A DNA stretch of 64,000 nucleotides from Aeromonas encheleia (GCF_900637545.1 NZ_LR134376.1:4416001-4480000); one strand, 5' to 3'; shown: positions 47,661 to 57,868, counted from the stretch's first letter. Notes: a model not told the origin generated them from the letters alone. Program-made: numbers and translations.

Positions 47661-48365
47661 ATGATGTTAGAACTTCGCAACGTATCGACCCACTACGGCA
47701 AGATCCAGGCGCTGCACGACGTCAGCGTCGAGGTGAAGGAGGGAGAGATAGTCACCCTGATCGGCGCCAACGGCGCCGGCAAGACCACACTGCTGATGAC
47801 GCTGTGCGGTGAACCCAAGCCCAGCAGCGGCAGCATCTGGTTCGAGGGGGAGCAGATAAATTCCCTCACCACGGCCCGCATCATGCGCAAGGACATCGCC
47901 GTGGTGCCGGAGGGGCGCCGCATCTTCGCCCGCCTGACGGTGGAGGAGAACCTGCTGATGGGTGCCTTCTTCGTCGACAAGGCCGAGCAACCGGCCCTGC
48001 TGGATCAGGTATTCACCATGTTCCCGCGGCTGCACGAGCGGCTGGAGCAACGGGCCGGCACCATGTCCGGCGGCGAGCAGCAGATGCTGGCCATAGGCCG
48101 CGCCCTGATGAGCAAGCCGCGTCTGCTGCTGCTGGACGAGCCCTCGTTGGGGCTGGCCCCCATCATCATCCAGCAGATCTTCGACACCATAGAGCAGCTG
48201 CGCCAGAAGGGCATGACCATCTTCCTGGTGGAGCAGAACGCCAACCAGGCGCTCAAGCTGGCGGACAGAGGCTATGTGCTGGAGAACGGCCGGGTGGTGC
48301 TGCAAGACACAGGCGCCGCCCTGCTCGCGAACCCGGCGGTACGGCAGGCCTATCTCGGCGGCTAA
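47661..48365 (+). CDS. livF: Branched-chain amino-acid ABC transporter ATPase LivF
   Basis: 234 residues; second ATPase of the transporter. Walker A GANGAGKTTLLM, signature TMSGGEQQMLAIGRALM, Walker B LLLLDEPSLGLAP, H-loop replaced by VEQNANQAL as usual in LivF. It follows livG by 5 bp. The AraC-type gene begins 6 bp after its stop and may be co-transcribed. Confidence 0.96.
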   Translation: MMLELRNVSTHYGKIQALHDVSVEVKEGEIVTLIGANGAGKTTLLMTLCGEPKPSSGSIWFEGEQINSLTTARIMRKDIAVVPEGRRIFARLTVEENLLMGAFFVDKAEQPALLDQVFTMFPRLHERLEQRAGTMSGGEQQMLAIGRALMSKPRLLLLDEPSLGLAPIIIQQIFDTIEQLRQKGMTIFLVEQNANQALKLADRGYVLENGRVVLQDTGAALLANPAVRQAYLGG

Positions 48366-48371
48366 CCCGAC

Positions 48372-49217
48372 ATGAACGGGGCCGCAGTCGTACCGGATCG
48401 TCACCACTTCTGGTGCGACCCGGCCCTGCCGTTTATCGAGGCGCGAGCGGTGCAGGATGGCCGCCGCGTCTGCTACGACAAGCACAGCCACGCCCACTTC
48501 TCCATCGGCGCCATCACCGGTGGCCACAGCTACTACCTCAACCAACGCAGCAGGCAGGAGGTAAGCCGCGGCAGCCTGGTGCTGATGAACCCGGAAGAGG
48601 TGCATGCCTGCAACGCCATCGCGGATCAGCCCTGGTCCTATCTGATGTTCTACCTCGATCTCGACTGGCTGCGTGGCCAGCAGGAAGAGGCGGGCCTGGG
48701 CTCCGAGTTTCGCCCCTTCGACATGACGGCAAGCCGGGACCCCCTGCTGTACCAAGCATTGCAACTGCTGCACCACCAGCTGGTACAAGATGCGGATCCC
48801 CTTGCCAAGGAGGTGGCCTGCCAGCGGTTCAGCCACCAGCTGCTGGCCAGGCTGACGCCTGCCAGCTGGGATGATCGCCCGCCGCTGCACCTGCAACGGG
48901 CCGCCGAGCTGATCCGTGACGACTGCACCCGCCCCCTCACCCTGGCCGAGCTGAGCGCCGTGGCCGGCATCACCCCCTCCCACCTGGTGCGCAGCTTCGC
49001 CCGCCACTATGGCATGACCCCTCACGCCTACCTGATCGATCACCGTATTCGCCACGCCCGCCCCCTGCTCAGACAGGGCCAGTCCCTGGCCGAGGTGGCG
49101 CTGGCCAGCGGCTTTGCCGATCAGGCGCACTTCCAGCGCCAGTTCAAGCGCCGGGTCGCCGCCACCCCGGGCCAATACCAGCTGCAGCTCAGCCGTCAGG
49201 CAGCCAGCCCCAGGTAA
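48372..49217 (+). CDS. AraC-family transcriptional regulator
   Basis: 281 residues. N-terminal cupin-type ligand domain (~20-165, HSHAHFSIGAITGGHSYYLN and SLVLMNPEEVHACN) and a C-terminal double HTH (~185-280, LTLAELSAVAGITPSHLVRS and LAEVALASGFADQAHFQRQF). The 3' end overlaps by 22 bp the convergent LysE-type exporter, an AraC/LysE pairing common in Proteobacteria, so control of that exporter is likely. Confidence 0.9.
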   Translation: MNGAAVVPDRHHFWCDPALPFIEARAVQDGRRVCYDKHSHAHFSIGAITGGHSYYLNQRSRQEVSRGSLVLMNPEEVHACNAIADQPWSYLMFYLDLDWLRGQQEEAGLGSEFRPFDMTASRDPLLYQALQLLHHQLVQDADPLAKEVACQRFSHQLLARLTPASWDDRPPLHLQRAAELIRDDCTRPLTLAELSAVAGITPSHLVRSFARHYGMTPHAYLIDHRIRHARPLLRQGQSLAEVALASGFADQAHFQRQFKRRVAATPGQYQLQLSRQAASPR

Positions 49218-49789
49218 CCGGCACTGAGTAAGAGCAGCAGAGCCATGGTCCGGTTGAACCAGCGCAGCCGGCTGGGCGACAGCAGCGCCTCCTGCAGCCG
49301 GCTGCCGACATAGGCCCAGCAGGCGATGGAGCCGAGGCAGATCACCAGATAGAGGGTGGTGAACAGGACTATCTGCCCCACCCCGCCGACGGCCCCATAG
49401 GCCCCCATCCCCATGCTGGCCGCCAGCCAGGCCTTGGGGTTGAGCCATTGCATCAGGGCGCCGTACAGGAAGGAGGGTGGCACCCCGCCGCCGTGCCCCA
49501 GGCTCCCCTCATCCACCATCAGCTGCCAGGCCATGTAGCAGAGGAAGAGGATCCCGCCCCAGCGCAGGGCACCGGCCGCCATGGGCCATTGCACCAGGGC
49601 CCCGCTCAGCCCGAGCCCCATCAGCAGAAGCAGCAGGATGAAGCCCAGCGTCGCCCCCACCACGTGACGCAGGCTGGCGTGGAAGCCGTACCTGGCCCCC
49701 GCGCCAAGGGCGACCAGATTGACCGGGCCGGGAGAGATGGACATGGCCAGCGCAAACCCGGTCATCGACAGTAACAGACTCATTTCCAT
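49196..49789 (-). CDS. LysE/RhtB-family amino-acid exporter
   Basis: 197 residues from the ATG at 49789, 8 bp after AAGGAGT. Six TM helices; N-terminal MSISPGPVNLVALGAGARYGF is the RhtB/LysE signature. Exports an amino acid or derivative; substrate unknown. Convergent and overlapping with the AraC-type gene. Confidence 0.9.
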   Translation of the reverse strand: MEMSLLLSMTGFALAMSISPGPVNLVALGAGARYGFHASLRHVVGATLGFILLLLLMGLGLSGALVQWPMAAGALRWGGILFLCYMAWQLMVDEGSLGHGGGVPPSFLYGALMQWLNPKAWLAASMGMGAYGAVGGVGQIVLFTTLYLVICLGSIACWAYVGSRLQEALLSPSRLRWFNRTMALLLLLSAGYLGLAA

Positions 49790-49962
49790 GAAGAGGACTC
49801 CTTGAGGTGACACAGCGCCACCCTACCGAGCCACCGCCTGGGGGTATTGAAGAAAATTGCGCAGCCCCTGCCGATGAGGGGCGACGGAGCGCATTGCGGG
49901 CTTAGCGCGGGCCGCGGCTTGCGGTAAACTGGGCATCAATCATCTATTCACAGGACAGGTTA

Positions 49963-50286
49963 ATGGACCAGTTTGCCCATATCAGTGCCCAGGATGCCCA
50001 CCAGAAGCTCAGTGCCGGTGACGCCCGTCTGGTGGATATTCGCGATCCCCAGTCATTCGAGACCGCTCATGCGGTCGGCGCCTTCCACCTCACCAATGGC
50101 AGCCTGGTGCGCTTCATGAACGAGGTGGACTTCGACACCCCAGTGATAGTGATGTGCTACCACGGCAACAGCAGCCAGGGGGCGGCCCAGTATCTGCTGC
50201 AACAGGGCTATGATCAGGTCTACAGCCTGGATGGCGGCTTCGAGGCCTGGCGCAAGGAGTTCCCCATCCAGGCGGGCGACGCATGA
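49963..50286 (+). CDS. glpE: Thiosulfate sulfurtransferase GlpE
   Basis: 107-residue single-domain rhodanese. Active-site loop [11 protein letters not shown] with catalytic Cys65, the same number as in E. coli GlpE (108 aa). Its end overlaps the start of glpG by 4 bp. Confidence 0.94.
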   Translation: MDQFAHISAQDAHQKLSAGDARLVDIRDPQSFETAHAVGAFHLTNGSLVRFMNEVDFDTPVIVMCYHGNSSQGAAQYLLQQGYDQVYSLDGGFEAWRKEFPIQAGDA

Positions 50287-51116
50287 TCCAGCTGCTGGTG
50301 CTCGACGACGCCCGCATGGCCCAGGCGCTGGTGGACTATCTCGCCACCCTCGGCATGTCGTGCGAGCTGACCCAGTCCGAGCTCGGCGTCTCGGTCTGGC
50401 TGGCGGATGAGCAGCGCCTCGCCCAGGCCCAGCAAGAGGTGAAGCGCTTCCTGAGCGATCCCAACCATCCCCGCTACATGGAGGCCTCCTGGCAATCAGG
50501 TCGGGCGGATGCCCGCATCGACTACAGCAAGGGGATGACGGATCCCGTCACCGACTTCCTGCATCAGGCGGGGCCGCTGACCCTGATCGTCATAGTCGCC
50601 TGTCTGGCCATCTACGCCCTCGATGCCATAGGCCTGCCCATCTTCGATCAGCTGGCGTTCCACCCGACCCTGGCCCAGTTCACCGACTGGCAGGCGTGGC
50701 GCTACATCACCCCGGCCTTCATCCATTTCTCGGTGCTGCACCTGGTGTTCAACCTGCTGTGGTGGTGGTATCTGGGGGGGCAGATCGAGCAGCGCCTCGG
50801 CAGCGGCAAACTGTTCATCCTACTCGTGGTGGGAGCGGCCCTGCCCAACGTGGCCGAGTTCTTCATGAGCGGCCCGCTGTTTGGCGGCCTCTCCGGGGTG
50901 GTCTATGCCCTGCTCGGTTACTGCTGGCTGCGCAGCAAGCTGCAGCCGGCCTGCGGCCTCAGCCTGCCGCCGGCGCTGATGGGCTTCATGCTGTTCTGGA
51001 TGGTACTCGGCTTCTTCGACTTGCTCGGCACCCGCACCGCCAACATCGCCCATCTGACGGGTCTGCTGGTGGGCCTGCTGCAAGGCTGGCTGGATCGGCA
51101 CCACAGACCGGCCTGA
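50283..51116 (+). CDS. glpG: Rhomboid intramembrane serine protease GlpG
   Basis: 277 residues (E. coli 276). Cytosolic N-terminal domain (~1-70), then six TM helices with the catalytic Ser in [14 protein letters not shown] and catalytic His in [12 protein letters not shown], and the [18 protein letters not shown] loop. Coupled to glpE by ATGA. The last ~38 codons, including the His-bearing helix, are repeated twice more after the stop. Confidence 0.95.
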   Translation: MIQLLVLDDARMAQALVDYLATLGMSCELTQSELGVSVWLADEQRLAQAQQEVKRFLSDPNHPRYMEASWQSGRADARIDYSKGMTDPVTDFLHQAGPLTLIVIVACLAIYALDAIGLPIFDQLAFHPTLAQFTDWQAWRYITPAFIHFSVLHLVFNLLWWWYLGGQIEQRLGSGKLFILLVVGAALPNVAEFFMSGPLFGGLSGVVYALLGYCWLRSKLQPACGLSLPPALMGFMLFWMVLGFFDLLGTRTANIAHLTGLLVGLLQGWLDRHHRPA

Positions 51117-51344
51117 GTCGTTTTCTTCGACCTGCTCGGCAGCCACACCGCCGCCAACATCGTCCACCTGACGGGCCTGCTGGTGGGCCTGCTGCAAGGC
51201 TGGCTGGATCGGCACCACAGACCGGCCTGAGTCGTTTTCTTCGACCTGCTCGGCAGCTACACCGCCGCCAACATCGCCCATCTGACGGGTCTGCTGGTGG
51301 GCCTGCTGCAAGGCTGGCTGGATCGGCACCACAGACCGGCCTGA
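51117..51344 (+). repeat. Two extra tandem copies of the glpG 3' end (114-bp period)
   Basis: Copies 51117-51230 and 51231-51344 each repeat the last ~38 codons of glpG in the same frame, each ending in its own TGA. They read FFDLLGSHTAANIVHLTGLL and [20 protein letters not shown], with a 3-base insertion relative to glpG ([19 protein letters not shown]). The two extra copies are nearly identical to each other, so the second duplication is recent. No start codon or promoter precedes them. Confidence 0.95.
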
Positions 51345-51390
51345 GCCGTTTGCGGACAGCCTTCCGCCGTTGTCTCCGCGTTACAAAACA

Positions 51391-51419
51391 AAACGCCGCC
51401 CCGAGGGGCGGCGTTTTTT
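51391..51419. terminator. Bidirectional terminator between glpG repeats and lipase gene
   Basis: AAACGCCGCC / GGCGGCGTTT stem with T run at 51413-51419. Confidence 0.9.
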
Positions 51420-51433
51420 ATTGGCCGACTGGC

Positions 51434-53851
51434 TTACTGCTTGAGCAGGGTGGCGTCGGTCACCATGACCCCGGTGCCGCCGCTCATGAAGAAGCTGCCG
51501 AACTGGGTCTGCATCTCCGTGGTCACAGCACCGGTCGGATCGAAGTTCTCATCCGGTGCCAGCAGCGAGCTGTGGCCCCCCGCCACGAAGCGAGCCGCGT
51601 GGTGGTTGGCCGCGCCGCTGGCAGTCAGCGGTTGCAGCGCCAGCACCTTGAACAGCGCCTCGGTACCACCCAGCGGGGCGGTCGCTATGCTGTTCGGGAT
51701 CACCTGATCCGGCAGGCTCAGGGCGCCATCTCCGACGATCTCGGTGGCAAACAGCGGGAAGTCCGCCTTGATGCCCCGCGCCAGGTTGATCGGGTCAGCC
51801 GAATCCAGCACCGACTGGGCCGCGAAGTTGTAGCTCTGCACAGTGCCGGCCGCGGTGGCCTGAGTGGCGGCGTCCAGGCTCGGCAGGAACTCGTTGACGA
51901 AGCAGCTGGCGACCGCCGTCTTGCAGCTCGGCGCATAGGCGGTGAAGGCCGACTTCAGCTCAGGGCTGCCGCTGGTCAGCACGCTCATCTGGATCGTCGG
52001 ACCGAAGGTCGGCGAGTTGAGCAGCAGCGGGGCTATGCCGCCACCCGGCATGGCCAGGCCGCCGGTGTCGAACTTGAACAGGGCATCCGCCTGAGGACTG
52101 CCGATGGACTGGTTGGCCACCGCCAGCAGGCTGGCACCGGCAATGGCCCCCAGAGAGTGACCCAGGAAGTGCACCTTGACGCCGGCGCCGCCCAGCGCGC
52201 CCTTGGCGTTGGCCAGACCGACCGCCAGGCGCAGGCCCAGCAGATCCGCCACGCTCTGTTTCAGGTTGTCCCGCGCCACCGTCAGGTAGCTCAGGTTCAG
52301 ATAGGGGGTCGGGTTGTCCGGGGTGGTCACGGTCGCCATGCTGCCGCTCAGGGCATAGCCGCGCTCACCGTGCAGCGGGTGATCGATCACCACCAGCGCC
52401 ACCTTCTTGCCCGCCTTGGCGCCAGCCGCAATCTGGCCCAGCGCCAGGGCGTAGGCGTTCTCCTTCACCGAGGTGACGCCGTGCTGATAGATGATCACGT
52501 CGGTGATGGTGTTGAGCGCGTCCTTGGCGAAGATGCGCATCGGCACGGACTGCACCTCTTCCAGCGCCGGCAGCGGGTTGAAGCGGCCTATGTTCATCTC
52601 GGCGTCCAGCGCCTTGCCACCGGAGGTGAGGGTCACCCCGATCAGCTTGCTCGCCTCGACCAGCAGCTCGGCCTGACGGCTCGGATCGGCGATCAGCTCA
52701 CCCAGCAGGGCCGGATCCACCCCGGCGCCCACCAGACCGGCGATCACCTCGCTGTCACCGGCCTTCAGCGCGTTGGCGATGGCGTACAGGCTGGGGATGG
52801 CACCGTGCCAGGACTGGGTCCTGGCCTTGTCCCAGGAACCGGCGGTGGCCGGTGAGGAGAGGAAGTAGGGCAGTTTGACCGCTCCTGTGTAGACCTGGGT
52901 GATCTGGGCCAGGCCGTTGAGCGGGGTGCCGGTGCCGAAGGCGGCGGCCAGCGCATCCTTCTGCTCCTGCGGCAGGAATTGTTCGGCCTCCAGCTTGGTC
53001 AGGAAGCTGTCGTGGCTGGCCACGCCCAGGGTGTAGGTGCCGGGCAGACTGGTATTGCCCTTGGCATCCTCTTTCCACAGCACGGCCGCATCCAGGGTCG
53101 GGCTGCTCTTCAGCACAGAGGCCGCAGCCCCCTTCACCGCCACCAGCACATCGGCGCCGGACTGGGTACCGAACCAGTCGGAGAAGATCACGTGGTCGCT
53201 GGTGATGCCGGTGGCGGCCTTGAACAGCCCTTCCTGCAGGGTGATCAGACCGTTGATGGACTGCTCCTGGGCGGTGCTGCCGGCATTGCTCTTGTAGTTG
53301 CTGTAATCACTGCCGGCCTTGAGCGGGGTGCCGCTGCTGTCGTTGAGCGTATCCGTGGCCACTATCATGTAATAGGAGGAGGGGCTGAGGGGCTTGAGCG
53401 GCACCAGGTTCAGCTTGCCGGCTGACTCGGCCACCACGAAGTCCACGCCGTAGGTCAGCACCTTCTTCACGCCACTCGGGCGCAGTGCCGCGCTGTCGAA
53501 GGTCAGCTCCAGCAGATAGAGCGGTGCGACGGCGGCACCGAATTCGGCGGCCGTCGGCGCCTTGACCGTGATGCCGGATGCCGTCACGGGCACGATCTGG
53601 ATCGCCTGGGTCGTGGACCAGCCATCCAGGGTAGAGAGTGCGGAGACCGGGTTGGAGAGATCGGCGGTCTCGGTGGAGAATTTCAGGGTACCGTCGGAGG
53701 CACGGGCGGCCAGGGCGCTGGGGCGCACCGCATTGGAGCCACTCAGCAGGTAATCGAGATAGCTCGAGGTATCGCCTTCTTTATCGTCGCTGCCACCACA
53801 ACCGCTCAGCAGTGCACTGACGACAGCTGCATAAATTAGCTTTTTTTTCAT
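51434..53851 (-). CDS. pla: Extracellular lipase/phospholipase lipoprotein (Pla/VolA family)
   Basis: 805 residues. Lipoprotein signal with LLSGC (Cys18). N-terminal Ig-like domain (~80-200, including the segment SPSSYYMIVATDTL) and a C-terminal alpha/beta-hydrolase with nucleophile elbow VHFLGHSLGAIAG near 580. Length and layout fit the Aeromonas hydrophila extracellular lipase/phospholipase A1 family and Vibrio VolA. Probably surface-exposed, hydrolysing host or environmental lipids. Single gene. Confidence 0.88.
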   Translation of the reverse strand: MKKKLIYAAVVSALLSGCGGSDDKEGDTSSYLDYLLSGSNAVRPSALAARASDGTLKFSTETADLSNPVSALSTLDGWSTTQAIQIVPVTASGITVKAPTAAEFGAAVAPLYLLELTFDSAALRPSGVKKVLTYGVDFVVAESAGKLNLVPLKPLSPSSYYMIVATDTLNDSSGTPLKAGSDYSNYKSNAGSTAQEQSINGLITLQEGLFKAATGITSDHVIFSDWFGTQSGADVLVAVKGAAASVLKSSPTLDAAVLWKEDAKGNTSLPGTYTLGVASHDSFLTKLEAEQFLPQEQKDALAAAFGTGTPLNGLAQITQVYTGAVKLPYFLSSPATAGSWDKARTQSWHGAIPSLYAIANALKAGDSEVIAGLVGAGVDPALLGELIADPSRQAELLVEASKLIGVTLTSGGKALDAEMNIGRFNPLPALEEVQSVPMRIFAKDALNTITDVIIYQHGVTSVKENAYALALGQIAAGAKAGKKVALVVIDHPLHGERGYALSGSMATVTTPDNPTPYLNLSYLTVARDNLKQSVADLLGLRLAVGLANAKGALGGAGVKVHFLGHSLGAIAGASLLAVANQSIGSPQADALFKFDTGGLAMPGGGIAPLLLNSPTFGPTIQMSVLTSGSPELKSAFTAYAPSCKTAVASCFVNEFLPSLDAATQATAAGTVQSYNFAAQSVLDSADPINLARGIKADFPLFATEIVGDGALSLPDQVIPNSIATAPLGGTEALFKVLALQPLTASGAANHHAARFVAGGHSSLLAPDENFDPTGAVTTEMQTQFGSFFMSGGTGVMVTDATLLKQ

Positions 53852-54152
53852 ATCCTTATCTCTTTTATGTTGTTATCCATGATGAGCCTGACGGGGTAGG
53901 GTCCAAACCCGACCGAAACATCTTAACAGCAACGCAACAATTAATAAGCCTCTGGTCGGTCATCTGATCTGATTTTTTTGTGTACAACATCAAGGAAATG
54001 GAATTGGACCCTGGCGCCAGAGGGTAGCAGCATCCCTGGCATCACCAGACCCGACCAGAGCCTGTTAAGTCCTGGGACGCAAAAAGCCGCCCCGATCTCG
54101 GCAAAGAGGCAGATTTGTCGGTAGAATGGCGTCATTGCTTAAGGAGAACCCC
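53852..54152. other. Divergent promoter region, lipase/ubiK
   Basis: About 300 bp with no gene. It has an A/T-rich part at 53930-53990 and GGGTAGGGTCC/AACCCGACCG-type imperfect inverted sequences near 53897; no specific site is recognised. Confidence 0.45.
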
Positions 54153-54410
54153 ATGATCGACCCGAAGAAACTGGAAGAGATCGCCAAACAGGTACAGAAC
54201 GCCCTGCCGCCCGGCATTCGCAGCATGGGTGAAGAGGTGGAAAAGAAGACCCGTCAGGTGCTGCAGGCCCAGCTGAACAAGCTGGATCTGGTCAGCCGCG
54301 AGGAGTTTGACGTACAGACCAAGGTGCTGCTGCGCACCCGGGAGAAGCTGACCGCCCTCGAGGCCAAGCTGGCCCAGCTGGAACAGCAGCTCGGCGCCAA
54401 GGGCGAGTAA
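54153..54410 (+). CDS. ubiK: Ubiquinone biosynthesis accessory factor UbiK
   Basis: 85-residue coiled-coil protein (YqiC/BMFP family) that assists aerobic ubiquinone synthesis with UbiJ. Starts [20 protein letters not shown] with AAGGAG 8 bp upstream; C-terminal coiled coil [18 protein letters not shown]. Confidence 0.93.
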   Translation: MIDPKKLEEIAKQVQNALPPGIRSMGEEVEKKTRQVLQAQLNKLDLVSREEFDVQTKVLLRTREKLTALEAKLAQLEQQLGAKGE

Positions 54411-54463
54411 GCCGGCGCGATGTCCGCCGGTGTCGCCGACCCGTCGGCCTTACCGGCACATAA

Positions 54464-54494
54464 AACAAACCCCAGCCAGGCTGGGGTTTGTTGT
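54464..54494. terminator. Bidirectional terminator ubiK/fre
   Basis: CAAACCCCAGCC / GGCTGGGGTTTG type stem centred at 54479, A-rich left and T-rich right, between convergent genes. Confidence 0.85.
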
Positions 54495-54514
54495 TTCTGC
54501 TGCGAAGGAACGCT

Positions 54515-55213
54515 TTAGATGAACTCGTAGGCGTCGCCGAAGATCCGCTCCGGCTCGGCGCCCAGTACCTTGAACTCCTCCCGCGCCGCACCCGCCATCT
54601 CGAAGCGACCCGCCACATAGATGTCGTAGTCATGCAGGCTGACGAAGTCGTCCATGATGGCCTTGTGCACCAGCCCGGTCTTGCCGGTCCAATCGGCCTC
54701 CGGCTCCTGCACCACAGGCACGAAGGTGAGCGGGGCATAGTCGCGCTCCCACTGCTGCATCTGCGTCTGCTCGTAGAGCCAGTGCGCCTGACGCACGCCC
54801 CAGTAGCAGAACACCGGGCGCTTGCTGCCGGTCGCTATCAGATACTCCAGGATGGAGCGGGCATAGGAGAAGCCGGTGCCGCCTGCCATCAGGATCAGGG
54901 GGCGGGGCGAGCTGTCCCGCAGGAAGGCCTTGCCCGCCGCCAGCTCGATCTCGATCTCGCCCTGTTCGCGCATGCGCGCCAGCACCTGGCCGGCGTAGGC
55001 GTTCTCCGGGGTGGCGCCGATCTGCAGCTCCAGCACACCGGAGCGGGTCGGCGAGTTGGCGATGGAGAAGGGACGCTTGTCCGAGTCGCTCATCACCACC
55101 AGCAGATACTGGCCCGGCTTGAAGCTGACCTCTTGCTGCGGCGCCAGGGCCACATGCCAGATGGTGTCGACATATTCGCGCAGTTCCTCTACGCGGCACT
55201 TGATACGTTGCAT
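54515..55213 (-). CDS. fre: NAD(P)H-flavin reductase Fre
   Basis: 232 residues from the ATG at 55213 (E. coli 233). Reduces free flavins with NAD(P)H. Flavin-binding KRPFSIANSP, nucleotide-binding LMAGGTGFSYARSILEYL, and the C-terminal YVAGRFEMA and GDAYEFI motifs. Downstream of ubiD as in E. coli. Reduced flavin made by Fre may support UbiX/UbiD chemistry. Confidence 0.94.
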   Translation of the reverse strand: MQRIKCRVEELREYVDTIWHVALAPQQEVSFKPGQYLLVVMSDSDKRPFSIANSPTRSGVLELQIGATPENAYAGQVLARMREQGEIEIELAAGKAFLRDSSPRPLILMAGGTGFSYARSILEYLIATGSKRPVFCYWGVRQAHWLYEQTQMQQWERDYAPLTFVPVVQEPEADWTGKTGLVHKAIMDDFVSLHDYDIYVAGRFEMAGAAREEFKVLGAEPERIFGDAYEFI

Positions 55214-55363
55214 TCTGGTCCTTGTGACGGGCTCGCTCGGCCCGCTTTCGCTCATTGATTCACTGTGTTCTGGCGACCAGCGATCTGGTCCGGTCAGTCG
55301 AGAATACCCAATTCGGTCGGCGAATACCGCTCTTTTGCGTCGCGCCGCCGTGGAGGCGCGGGA

Positions 55364-56833
55364 TCAGCCGAGAATATTCAGCTCGTCCCAGATCCCGTCG
55401 ATCTTCGCGGTCACCGCCGCATCCTGGACTATGGGCTGACCCCACTCCCTATTGCTCTCCCCCGGCCACTTGTTGGTGGCATCCAGCCCCATCTTGGAGC
55501 CGAGCCCCGAGACTGGTGAGGCGAAGTCGAGGTAATCGATCGGCGTGTGCTCGATCAGGGTGGTGTCCCGCGCCGGGTCCATGCGGGTGGTGATGGCCCA
55601 GATCACATCCTTCCAGTCGCGGGCGTTGATGTCGTCATCGCAGACGATCACGAACTTGGTGTACATGAACTGGCGCAGGAAGGACCAGACCCCCAGCATC
55701 ACCCGCTTGGCATGGCCGGGGTAGCGCTTCTTGATGGTCACCACCGCCATCCGGTAGGAGCAACCCTCCGGCGGCAGGTAGAAGTCCACTATCTCGGGGA
55801 ACTGCTTCTGCAGCAGCGGCACGAACACCTCGTTCAGCGCCACCCCCAGCACCGCGGGTTCATCGGGTGGACGGCCGGTGTAGGTGCTGTGATAGATGGC
55901 ATCACGGCGCATGGTCATGTGGGTGATGGTAAACACCGGGAACTCGTCCACCTCGTTGTAGTAACCGGTGTGATCCCCATAGGGGCCCTCCGGCGCCATC
56001 TCCCCCGGCTCCAGATAACCTTCCAGCACGATTTCGGCGCTGGCGGGCACCTCGAGCTCACAACTCAGGGCCTTCACCACCTCGGTGCGGCTGCCGCGCA
56101 GCAGGCCGGCGAAGGCGTATTCGGAGAGGGTGTCCGGCACCGGCGTCACGGCGCCGAGTATGGTCGCAGGATCGGCGCCGAGCGCCACCACTACCGGGAA
56201 ACGCTCACCCGGGTGGGCCTCCTGCCACTCGCGAAAATCGATGGCGCCGCCACGGTGATCCAGCCAGCGCATGATCAGCTTGTTCTTGCCGATCTTCTGC
56301 TGGCGATAGATGCCGAGGTTCTGGCGTTTCTTGTAGGGGCCGCGGGTGATGGTCAGCCCCCAGGTCACCAGGGGGGCCACATCGCCGGGCCAGCAGTGCT
56401 GGATCGGGATCTGATCCAGGTCGACCGCCTCCCCTTCCAGCACGATCTGCTGGCAGGGGGCGGAGGAGAGCCGCTTGGTCGGCATGTTGAGCACCTGCTT
56501 GAAGATCGGCAGCTTCTCCATCAGCTCCTTGAGGCCGCGGGGCGGCTCAGGCTCCTTCAGGTAGGAGAGCCAGGTCCCCACCTGGCGCAGGGCGCCGACG
56601 TTGGGCTGGCCCATGCCCATGGCGACCCGATCCGGGGTGCCGAACAGGTTGGTCAGCACCGGCATGCTGTAGCCCTTGGGATTCTCGAACAACAGGGCCG
56701 GGCCACCCGCACGCAGGGTGCGATCGCTGATCTCGGTCATCTCCAGATAGGGGTCTATCTCGCGACTGATGCGCTTGAGCTGTCCGGTTTGTTCCAGCTG
56801 CGCGATGAAATCACGCAAGTCCTTGTATTTCAT
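55364..56833 (-). CDS. ubiD: 4-hydroxy-3-polyprenylbenzoate decarboxylase UbiD
   Basis: 489-residue prenylated-FMN-dependent decarboxylase of ubiquinone synthesis (E. coli 497). Start [20 protein letters not shown]; motifs [60 protein letters not shown]. Followed by fre after 150 bp. Confidence 0.96.
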   Translation of the reverse strand: MKYKDLRDFIAQLEQTGQLKRISREIDPYLEMTEISDRTLRAGGPALLFENPKGYSMPVLTNLFGTPDRVAMGMGQPNVGALRQVGTWLSYLKEPEPPRGLKELMEKLPIFKQVLNMPTKRLSSAPCQQIVLEGEAVDLDQIPIQHCWPGDVAPLVTWGLTITRGPYKKRQNLGIYRQQKIGKNKLIMRWLDHRGGAIDFREWQEAHPGERFPVVVALGADPATILGAVTPVPDTLSEYAFAGLLRGSRTEVVKALSCELEVPASAEIVLEGYLEPGEMAPEGPYGDHTGYYNEVDEFPVFTITHMTMRRDAIYHSTYTGRPPDEPAVLGVALNEVFVPLLQKQFPEIVDFYLPPEGCSYRMAVVTIKKRYPGHAKRVMLGVWSFLRQFMYTKFVIVCDDDINARDWKDVIWAITTRMDPARDTTLIEHTPIDYLDFASPVSGLGSKMGLDATNKWPGESNREWGQPIVQDAAVTAKIDGIWDELNILG

Positions 56834-56863
56834 GCGGGTACCCTGTGTTCAGGCGGTGGGGCA

Positions 56864-57868
56864 TTATAACCCCGGTCGCGCATCCAGTGTACCCGTATCG
56901 GGCAGCATGACGGCCAGGCCGTGACGCTGCTCCTGCCGGGTGAGGCGATCCGCCAGCTGGGCCAGCAGCCTGGGTTCGTCCATCTGCAGCAGCAGGCCGG
57001 CCACCAGCCCGCCATATTGGTGCTTGCCGAGTTCGGCCAGCAGATACTGCTGGGCCGTGTCGGGCAGCGGCGAGAGCTGACTGAGCTGGTGCAGGGCGGG
57101 GATAATCAGGCGGTCGTTGCGGCTGGCGGCGATCAGCAGATCGCTCGCCTCCTGGCCTCGATAGAAACGGCTGATGCTGTGCAGGGCCGCCAGGCTGTCG
57201 TGATCCGCCGGTTGGCGCCACAGCTTCTGATAGAGCGCGGGGTCGCCGGTCCGATCGATGAGGTGCAGCAACAGCTGGTTGTCCGGCAGGAAGAGGGGTA
57301 AGGAGGCCAGTCGCTTGGCCTCGCGCCTGAGCACGGGGGTGGGCTGATCATCGAGCACGGCCAGCAACGCCTGCTGCTGTTGCGCCAGCTCCTGATTGCG
57401 GCTGTAGTAGAGCTGCTTGAAGTCAAAGCTGTTCTGCTCCAGCAGCTGACGGTAGTTGTCCTGCCAGGCCAGCTGCTGCCAGTGGCTGAGCACCAGCCTG
57501 GCCTCGGCGGCAAAGTCATAGGCGGGCAGCTGGACCAGGAAACCGTCCACCTCCCCCTCCACCAGCCACAGCGGTGCCTTGGCGGCCTGCTCCCGCACCC
57601 AGGCCAGCAGCGCCGGGGTCGGCGCCCCCGCCGACTTGAGGCCGCTCAGCAGCCGGTGCAGCAGGAACTCCCGCTGCCCCAGGGTCAGCGTCTTGAGCAG
57701 GGAATCCATGGCGGCAAACTGCCCCAGTCGCAGGCGACTATTCAGATAATCGACATGCCCCTGCAGGCCCTCATCCGCCACCAGCTGAGCCTGCGGCTGT
57801 GGCAGTGAATCGGCCTGCACCGGGCTGGCCATCAGCCAGCCGAGCCAGATCAGGAATACCAGCTTCAT
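56864..57868 (-). CDS. Secreted alpha-helical-repeat protein of unknown function
   Basis: 334 residues from the ATG at 57868: signal peptide (MKLVFLIWLGWLMASPVQA) and an all-helical, leucine-rich mature part with repeated ~30-residue helical hairpins (for example LASLPLFLPDNQLLLHLIDR, LLAELGKHQYGGLVAGLLLQ), which resembles HEAT/TPR-like repeats. No enzyme motif. Lies 30 bp upstream of ubiD in the same direction; possibly co-transcribed. Function not known. Confidence 0.75.
   Translation of the reverse strand: MKLVFLIWLGWLMASPVQADSLPQPQAQLVADEGLQGHVDYLNSRLRLGQFAAMDSLLKTLTLGQREFLLHRLLSGLKSAGAPTPALLAWVREQAAKAPLWLVEGEVDGFLVQLPAYDFAAEARLVLSHWQQLAWQDNYRQLLEQNSFDFKQLYYSRNQELAQQQQALLAVLDDQPTPVLRREAKRLASLPLFLPDNQLLLHLIDRTGDPALYQKLWRQPADHDSLAALHSISRFYRGQEASDLLIAASRNDRLIIPALHQLSQLSPLPDTAQQYLLAELGKHQYGGLVAGLLLQMDEPRLLAQLADRLTRQEQRHGLAVMLPDTGTLDARPGL

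Noticed and set aside
47667..49448. 593-codon open frame antisense to livF and the AraC-type gene
   Set aside because: Spans two real genes on the other strand and has no recognisable domain.
50696..52855. 719-codon open frame across glpG repeats and antisense to the lipase gene
   Set aside because: Out of frame with glpG and complementary to the lipase; its repeated [15 protein letters not shown] segments only reflect the 114-bp DNA repeats read in a wrong frame.
55294..55390. Possible duplicated ubiD 3' end (ELNILG-stop against ELGILD-stop 70 bp downstream)
   Set aside because: Only about 16 of 21 bases match, flanks do not align and the frame is not maintained, so chance cannot be excluded; it is too weak to add to the junction-duplication class.
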